Assembly: GCA_038503035.1 (NCBI GenBank)
Contig: JAVSML010025189.1
Span: 124,001-188,000 of the forward strand
Direction of reading: 5' to 3'
DNA length: 64,000 nucleotides
DNA from: Crocodylus rhombifer
Lineage: Eukaryota > Chordata > Crocodylia > Crocodylidae
Program-made: the position numbers and the translations under genes
The notes under the pieces: generated by a model
Told to the model about the DNA's origin: nothing
Databases searched by the model: none
Seen by the model: the letters and a program-made list of their open reading frames with translations, nothing else
Shown here: positions 56,847-64,000 of the stretch, one piece after another
Numbering within the stretch: the stretch's first letter is position 1
Layout of the letters: each line of letters begins with the position of its first letter

Positions 56847-57117
56847 GGGTTCATCTGCATGTACAATTAATGTGACTGAATAAACTCTGGCTCAGTCTGA
56901 GCTGAAGTAAACTAATCCTGATGTTACAGTTTACACATTCCCAGTTAAATGCAGTAATTTAGTGCCCTACCGGATAACACTTGTATTTGATGGTACTATC
57001 CAACAGTGTATTAAATCAGTCTATTCACCCTAATTGCTGCACACATGTAGACAACAATGCTTTACTGCACCACAAATTAGTCTTCTGTGTGGTAAAGCAT
57101 TTTGTGTAGATGTGCCC
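56847..57117. mobile_element. MITE with GGGTTCATCTGCATG / GGGCACATCTACAC ends
   Basis: The left end GGGTTCATCTGCATGTA pairs with the reverse-complemented right end GGGCACATCTACACAAA, flanked by TGT on both sides (56844-56846 and 57118-57120). A subterminal hairpin AATGCTTTACTGCAC ... GTGTGGTAAAGCATT lies at 57057-57102. The 3-bp duplication and GGG ends suggest PIF/Harbinger. Confidence 0.6.
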
Positions 57118-60100
57118 TGTAGGGTTGTGTATCCATAATAAGAATTAAAGGCTTATGTGTTTCTGAGAATATGAATGCCTCATCATAGGATTCTCAAATC
57201 AAAACTAATTTCTTTTATAAGGATTGAAAAATAGCTGCTATTGGGACTGGCTTTTTTGAAGAAATGAATCCAACAGAGAGGCCATTAAGAAATACTCATG
57301 GCTGATTTGTATGCCAATGATAGACTGCTCACTTAATTCAGAAATGGGGTTAATGAGACCATATTTTAACTTACCCATAGAGTTGCATCTACTTATATGT
57401 GGATAACTGAGATCAGAATGTATACCCCTTATTCTGTTGGAAATGAATATTTAAACTTTTTCAAAGATGCTTTTGAAGTTAAAGTGTTGTGTTTATTCAG
57501 TGAATAAAGCAGTTTCTTATCCCATGTTGTCATTCTCGTTTTTCACATGATATTTATCTAAGAGGGGAACAAAAAGTGGGGGGGGGGGGATAAGTGACAC
57601 AATTTTGCAAGGCTGATTTTTTTATATTTTCTTTTCTGAGAGTAATGGATTCTAAAGAGTAGCAAATAAATACTGTTGTGGAAAGGAGAAACATTTCAGA
57701 ATGATCTTTCTGGTTATTTAGGGTTTGAATCTTGGAACCTTTTTAAGACATAACAAACAGTCTTATTGAGTTTTACAGCAGATAATAATGCAAAAGTAAA
57801 TCGTTTGGTATAGCAGTGGATTAATGCTACTTTCCAGTGACATACGAAAGGTGACTTGAGAGTTCAACGGCGGGTGTAATAGGATTTGATGCAAAATGCC
57901 CTACAGCTTATTTTATGGAGACTAATGCATATTCCAATGATGCAAAGATAATTAAAAATAAGGCCCCACTACAACTGTTCAAAGATAAGATTTGATTTGA
58001 ATAATATGCAGTTAATTATTTACAGATAGATGCCTCTGACCAGCAGTATGGGGACTGCAGCTGAGCACCACTTAGCAAGGGGACAGTCGAGCTAATGGTC
58101 TGGATACATGAGGAAAATTACTGTTTCTTCCCTGGCTCTGACTCTGATTCATCCTGTGACCAATGGCTTGGGGCCACATTTTCCAAAGTTGCCTCTAATG
58201 CTCGCTTCCTCCTCACCAGACTAGTCACATGACTCTACATTGGCCAGTTCAAAGGTTCTATGTAAGTTATGGAAGGCTTCCAACTGACAGTTCCCCCAAT
58301 AGGATTTAAGTACTGCATATGTCAACCCTCTACCCTCCAGTGCCTAATTAATTCAGGACAGAATTGATACAAAAAAAACCTACCTTCCCCAAAAGAGAAT
58401 TTCCGGGATTTGCTAATGGATGTTTGTGAAAGTGCTTTCATTTTCTTTAAAAAAAAAAAAAGTTATATAAATCTTCATGTGTTCCATTAAAGAGAGGTAT
58501 GAGTATAAATAAACCAAGTTAAAGACTGGATTCAAGCTCCTCAGTATTCTGTAACTCAAATGATGGGAGATATATCATAGTCAATAGAGAGCTCTTGGTA
58601 TGTTGCCTTTTGTGTCAATTTGATTGTGTTGTGTCTATTCTGAACTGCCAAACTCTTTCGTCTGGCTGTTACTTTTCAGGATCAACTCTGGGTCAAGTTT
58701 TATTTATGTATTCAGTATAAGGAAAGATGCAAATGAGCATGACTGTGAGAAATTGCATTACCTCCCTCTCTGGCTAGGCATCAGGCTAGGAATACCAGTG
58801 ATACAGGCAGCATGGAGGAGGAAATAAAAAGTTCATAGTTCTCTACTGAGGATATCATTCTTTGGATTGATTTGTATATTCATAATCCGATTTCAAGTTG
58901 GATGCTGTGTGGCACATGTCTAATAGAGGAAGATAGAATGCGGATGTTATTTAAAGGGATTAAAATGATACACTCAGATGCTGGGAACTGCCAAAAACCT
59001 AACTCACATTTGCAAGCATTAGAATTTCACACACAAGTCCAGACTTTTGTGACACTATTGGAAACCTGCTTTCAAAGCTCAGCGTCCAAACTTGCTGAGT
59101 CCTCTTTAGTTACATGTCAAGCCAGAAACTGGACACAAGGAAGCTTGTGTGAATTAATATGCATGTCTAGAACTGTAAAAATAGAGTCCAATATATGAAA
59201 AATTCATGAACTGGAAAAAGGATGTTTGCAGCAGTGTTTCCATAGCTTTTTCTTTACTCTTTTCGGTACCAAAATACTTAACTTGTCAAGTCCTAACTGT
59301 GCATATAACTTTTTGAAAGAACTCCTGACTTCATGTAATAGAAATTAAACATAGAAAATCTACTTCACTGTCTGTTAGTGTTAGACCATTCCTTACAGAT
59401 CAGTAGAGATCTGGATCAGTTTTGTTATAATTGCCTGAAATAATAGTTTCCACTATTTTCTTTGATACATTAGTTGACAGGCTAAAGAGATGCTATTCCT
59501 GGTGTCCAATCTAAAGACTCTTCACTCTTCTTTATACCTTTCACTCATAAGAGATCCCTTATGTCCCTACCCTTTAAATATTGTGTAGCCTTGTTCCATA
59601 TATTTAGTCCGATATCAGCAAAGAAACAAACAAAAAACACAAAATCAATAGGTGTTATGGGTGCTTTGTATCTGACAAAATTAGTCCCCTATATGGTTAC
59701 TTACATATAAGTTTTATAGGTCTTCCCAGTTGTAAGTATTGGAGTTTTAAATGCATGAACTCCTTCTATTTTTTTTTCTCATCGTTTAGTTTTCCTGTCC
59801 CCCACCCTTGTTCTTCCCTTCTCCTGGCTAATTAAAAAAAATCCTTCCAGTTAAGTCAATTGAATCTTTATGGTATTGAAAGTGTGTGAAATGCTGTTTA
59901 ATGGTGCTACTTCTCTGTACTACAGTTTCACTCCTTAGACAGTCATGAGCTACATTAGTTTCTTTGCGGCAACATCACTTTATAGTGAACCCTTTATTAA
60001 GTGACTGTTCAGTGTGCATTCTCTTAAGGGAGCTGCTCTTGAGATAAAGGCTAAAGGAAAAAAAAAAACATCTGGCACAGGATAGACAGGTTGGATTTGA

Positions 60101-61186
60101 TTCACAATCCACTGGGCACAGGAAAGCAACTTGCACATGCATTGTCTACATGACAGGCATTGAGAAGGGCCTGATCTACACGGTGATACTGTTGCTACCC
60201 ACGAAGCAAGATGCAGGTTGTGCTGATTTTAATGGGAATATTCATATGCATGACAGGAGCAGAACTTGGAATTTAGTCTGGGCCTCAGAGTGAACAGTGA
60301 GAAATTCCCCGCCTTCCACAGGAGCAGCTTCAGCTCACTCTTGCGAGAGCTGTCCAGGGTCCTGTTCTGTAAGACTATTATTCAGCCCTGCACAGAGGAT
60401 TGTCAATAAAACAGGAGTGTCTGAGGATTACTATTATTACCAGCTACTCTTTGTATCCTTGACTCCTGGATCCGTGATCCCTTGTACTGTAACACAGCAA
60501 CACTGAATCAATTGCTTTTGCTCTGGAGCCTATTCTGGTTGTGGTGAGGAAGGAGCTGTAGCACTTTATTATCGGTCAGTAATTATTGATTCATACAGCT
60601 TGTGTTGACTCATGTTTTGGCTTCAACTGTTTATAGATCATCTGATGCTAAGTAGGAACATGTTGTACAGTAAAAACTGAATATAAAGAATGAAAGCATT
60701 ACCCACTTTTCCATTACAAGGACAGAGCCCAACCCAGTATAGGAAATGGTGGCATGTATAAACATCCAAGTGAAGCCATCTCAGAAAAGAGGCAATTGCA
60801 GAATGTGCTGATGCAAATGGAGGCACTGACTATTAATGAGAAGCATAAGGGAAAACCTAATGGCATTAAAGGGCATATATTTTTATGTAGAATATATAGA
60901 GAGGAACAGGTTTCTTTAAATAATTCTTCTCAGGTGTTCCAATAGAGGGAGTTATTTGAGGGAGTTATTCGGTGGTCTTCAAAATGAGCATTCTTCAGGA
61001 ATTATTTCTGGTGCCAGTCTACTGTCTGGGAAGCCACAAGAAGCAAAAAGGAACAGAAACATGCATTTCAAACCTATAGTACCTGAGAATCACATGCACA
61101 ACACATTTGTTGTATAGCAGAAAATAAATTAGAGTTGATGGAACATGCATGTGGCATGTTTAGTGTGTGGACTCCAGTGAACAATC
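57118..61186. other. Unassigned, no gene recognised
   Basis: AT-rich. G12 run at 57578-57589. Possible ancient LINE remnant around 59390-59600, too decayed to name. Frames of up to 108 codons (58872-59198) match no family I know. Confidence 0.35.
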
Positions 61187-61552
61187 AAGTCCACACGGTT
61201 TTGGTGGTTGGTGGCTGGGTGCCGTGGCATGGTGAACCACAATGACTGGGGCCACTTCTTCATTGCAACCTTCTTCTGCCTTCATAGCAGTTAGGGCCAC
61301 AGCCTTCCTCAAGCACTCTGCCATTGAGGACTTCTTGGATTTTTTTTGTCTAGAACTTTCCCCTTGACCTTACCACCATGGGTGGCTGTACCAGAAGCGT
61401 GAGCTGCAGGTGGCATCACTGGAACATACAAGGCTCTTCACCATGACAAGGCAATGATCTTTGGAGAGGTGGCTATCACCTGAGGACCCATCAAGCCTGA
61501 TGGATGTCATCCTTGACTTTGAGGGACCACCAATGATAGTAGAAAAGAAATC
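61187..61552 (-). mobile_element. RTE/Rex3-like fragment, second copy
   Basis: The reverse complement aligns along nearly the entire 25170-25556 fragment: shared words include CCTTGTCATGGTGAAGAG, CCACCCATGGTGGTAAGGT, CAAGAAGTCCTC and CCAGCCACCAACCAC. No endonuclease or RT coding is attached. Both copies start and stop at similar places, so this may be a discrete unit, not a random LINE piece. Confidence 0.55.
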
Positions 61553-64000
61553 AGGGTTGAAGTGCAAGCTATATTTCTCTCTTTCCTGCAGAATGCTTTC
61601 TTGAATTTTGAATGAGTTAATCTTAAACTCTGCGAGAGTCATGTAATGGTACTAAGCTATCGTATTGTATATATGCTATTACAATGTGGACAACAACACA
61701 GTCTCTTTGACCATATTAAGTATTAACTATCAGGTCTACTGCAAATGTTGACCTCCAAGTTCTCATGCTTAGTGTGTACAGTTAAATGTGTAAGTGACCA
61801 AAGACTAGGAAGAGTTCAGTGCCTTCGTTAATGATCAGTGAATTGACATCACTTGGATTAATGGTGCTTTGTGAAAATGTATTTACTTAGGTTGTTTATT
61901 CATGTGCATAAATGTAAGTACCAGGGGTCAAATTCTGTTCTACCTACAGGACATCAAAAATGGTGTTAGATGCCATAGTGTGCTTCCATTCCACCACGGT
62001 CAAATCCACAAAGATCCATTCATGCATCTACTTTTGTAACACATGGTCATCTTATCCTGAAGACTGAGTCAAAAAATGCAACAAGAAGGAAGAGGACCTA
62101 TGCATCTTTTGTATTAACTGTTTCCAGGGATTTGAGCAGAGTCAAATAGAATTGCATTTAAATACCTAAGACCATTTTGGTGCCCAGTAAATGGAATAGA
62201 ATATGATCCCAGCTTCGTTATTTTCAAAGGTGCTGAGCACCCATGTCTCAAACTGAAATCAAAGGGAATTTAACCCTGAAAGCTGTCTAAATTTTAGGGA
62301 TCAAGTTTGCTTGATCAAATCACTATCTGATTTTGTATTTACTGTGCAGATAAGTATTTGTGAAAAACAAATGGGAGTTATTTTTACATTGAGTCTGAAA
62401 GAGGGCTACAGAATTGCTAAATGTATCCTCTTACATTTTACCATTTTCAAGGAGAACATGCACCCATTTAGCTAGTTCTTAGGCAATTATTTTAATTTTT
62501 CAAATATTAGTGTGTGCGGTTTTTTCTGGTTGAGTGTCAGTGCTCTAAGTACAACCTTTGTCATATTCAGAACTGCAGAAATGCTCTGCTTTCTTTGCTG
62601 CCCTACATGAAAAAAAAAAAGTTGCATAGCATCCATCTTATTTTTTTAATAATTGTATTTTAAATTATGGTTATTTGTCAAAAACTCTTAAACCTGTAGC
62701 TGTAGATCTATAAGTTTCATGACCTGTCTCCACTGGAAAGGGCTGATGTAATTAGAAAGGGCCCAGTATCAATCATTCAGCTAATGGTTTCTCTTTTTTA
62801 CCATCAATTACCCAGAATATTTTAGACAAAAGATCAGACAAACCTACCTTCTCTCAGCTACAATGCTGTCATTGCCACTAATGGAATTTTAAATCTTCTG
62901 TTAGAGGAAAGGTTCCTGTGGAGACTATTTTGCAACTACCAATTAAGGAAAGGCTAATTCATGTAATCTCAGTGGAATTAGCAATAGATTTAATAAATGT
63001 GGTTAAAGGTTTCACGTCTGGTACAAAGTGATTTTTCTGACATTTGGTGTGTGCAGTATGAGGGTTTTCCTTTTACTCTCAGTATGCTTGGTATTAAACA
63101 ACATGTGCAGAGCTGCAAGCTGGGGGTTAGAATAGCCCTTCAGATTTTTTTTTTTTAATTTTTTTTTTTTAACCACTGCCAAGTTTCTTTCACTAAGACT
63201 GTAAACGTACATACTAAGAAGGTGCTGGGTACCTTTAACTATCACAATATCAACGGGAGCTGTGAGTACATCTCTAATTAACAGTCCTCTGATTTGGTTC
63301 TTATACCTGAAATTAGTAAAACATGTGCCTAAAATTAAGTACCAGTGATGTTAAATGCTTTGCTGAATTGGGATGGACATAAACACTTGTTTAAAGCAAA
63401 TCACATGCTTGAAGCTGGGATTTTCCAAGTCTCACAAAGCCAATGAAAAACCTCCTGCTAAATTCAGTGGGAATTAAGTTAAAACAATGCTGAGAGTGTT
63501 TGAAAAGACTGGCCTTGTAAGGACATTGCTGAACTGAGTAAAGTAAAAGGAAAAACCTAACTCAATAAAGCAACATTGTTTGACTTCTATGTAACTTAGA
63601 TTATACACTGTTTCCCTCCCAAGAATACCTGCATTGCACTCCAAAACCTGTGGTTAATTTATTAAACACAGCATCTTTAGGGAAATAAACACTAGTCATA
63701 CTCTGACTCCAGCCCAATAATAAAAAACAAGCAATCCCAGACTTCATGTGACTCCCTCTGAAATAAGAATCCCCTCCAGATCTTGCTTAAAAACTCTGGC
63801 AAGCTGAACATATGAGTGACAGAGATACAACCAGAGAAGGTTACTAAAAATAATCTCTCAGCTCTTGTATGGGTCCAGCCAATGCAAGTTGATCACAGCA
63901 GCTGAGGCAGTTTAGCTGGAGAGATCCCAGTAAATGAAGAAATAATTCCCCCTGGTGGTTCTTCTGATGGAAACAAGGCAGGAGGGGAAGGTGTCCTGTG
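61553..64000. other. Unassigned, AT-rich
   Basis: A GGTGCTGAGCACCC-type ancient repeat word lies at 62230-62243 and a T-rich run at 63147-63170. No exon or element is otherwise recognised. Confidence 0.35.

Noticed and set aside
59390..59600. Possible ancient CR1/L3 remnant on the minus strand
   Set aside because: Some word resemblance to LINE 3' regions, but too diverged to support by eye.
1..64000. tRNA, rRNA, CRISPR, prokaryotic operon or phage features
   Set aside because: The window is vertebrate nuclear DNA; no such structures were seen on either strand. tRNA-like patches (16655, 30527, 38020) lack a complete cloverleaf by eye.

Overview
This is non-coding vertebrate nuclear DNA. I find no host protein-coding exon, tRNA, rRNA or CRISPR array that I can defend. 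The repeat content points to a sauropsid. It includes several CR1 LINE subfamilies, one with an almost open RT ORF, plus L2 and older CR1/L3-like LINEs, Penelope-like element (PLE) fragments, a probable RTE/Rex3-like repeat, hAT and Harbinger-like non-autonomous DNA elements, and an ERV solo LTR. A crocodilian such as an alligator fits best and a turtle is possible. This is inference from element style, not a database match. A 10-N assembly gap lies at 25557-25566.

Layout: 1-7.9 kb is mostly single-copy with small DNA elements (4899-5082, 6798-6923). 7.9-16.5 kb holds two large foldback-type elements built from repeated units of about 150 bp (7940-9299, 15391-16468), two hAT elements (10324-10759, 12118-12511) and a GC-rich degenerate minisatellite (about 13420-14560). 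At 17.3-19.3 kb an old L2 is interrupted by a CR1. 20.8-28.3 kb holds a TA-flanked DNA transposon, two copies of a hairpin-rich MITE, an RTE-like fragment and CR1 remnants. 31-35.9 kb is AT-rich, mostly single-copy, with small inverted-repeat elements. 35.9-39.0 kb is a nested locus: a CR1 3' part on the minus strand abuts its 5' part in inverted orientation, and the 5' part is split by a 1115-bp solo LTR with a 4-bp target duplication. 41.1-45.0 kb is a long, decayed minus-strand CR1 that keeps ORF1 and ORF2 remnants. 46.8-47.7 kb is a PLE 3' part carrying an inserted MITE. 50.7-53.1 kb is the best preserved CR1, with one in-frame stop. 56.2-57.1 kb holds a PLE reverse-transcriptase fragment beside a MITE. 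The rest is unassigned, apparently intergenic or intronic sequence.

How the parts relate: nothing works as a pathway. The informative content is the order of insertion: L2 before CR1, old CR1/L3 before the foldback element, PLE before MITE, and CR1 before ERV LTR. I found no convincing new functional system. The best candidates for something undescribed are the foldback family with internal repeats and the three-hairpin MITE family.
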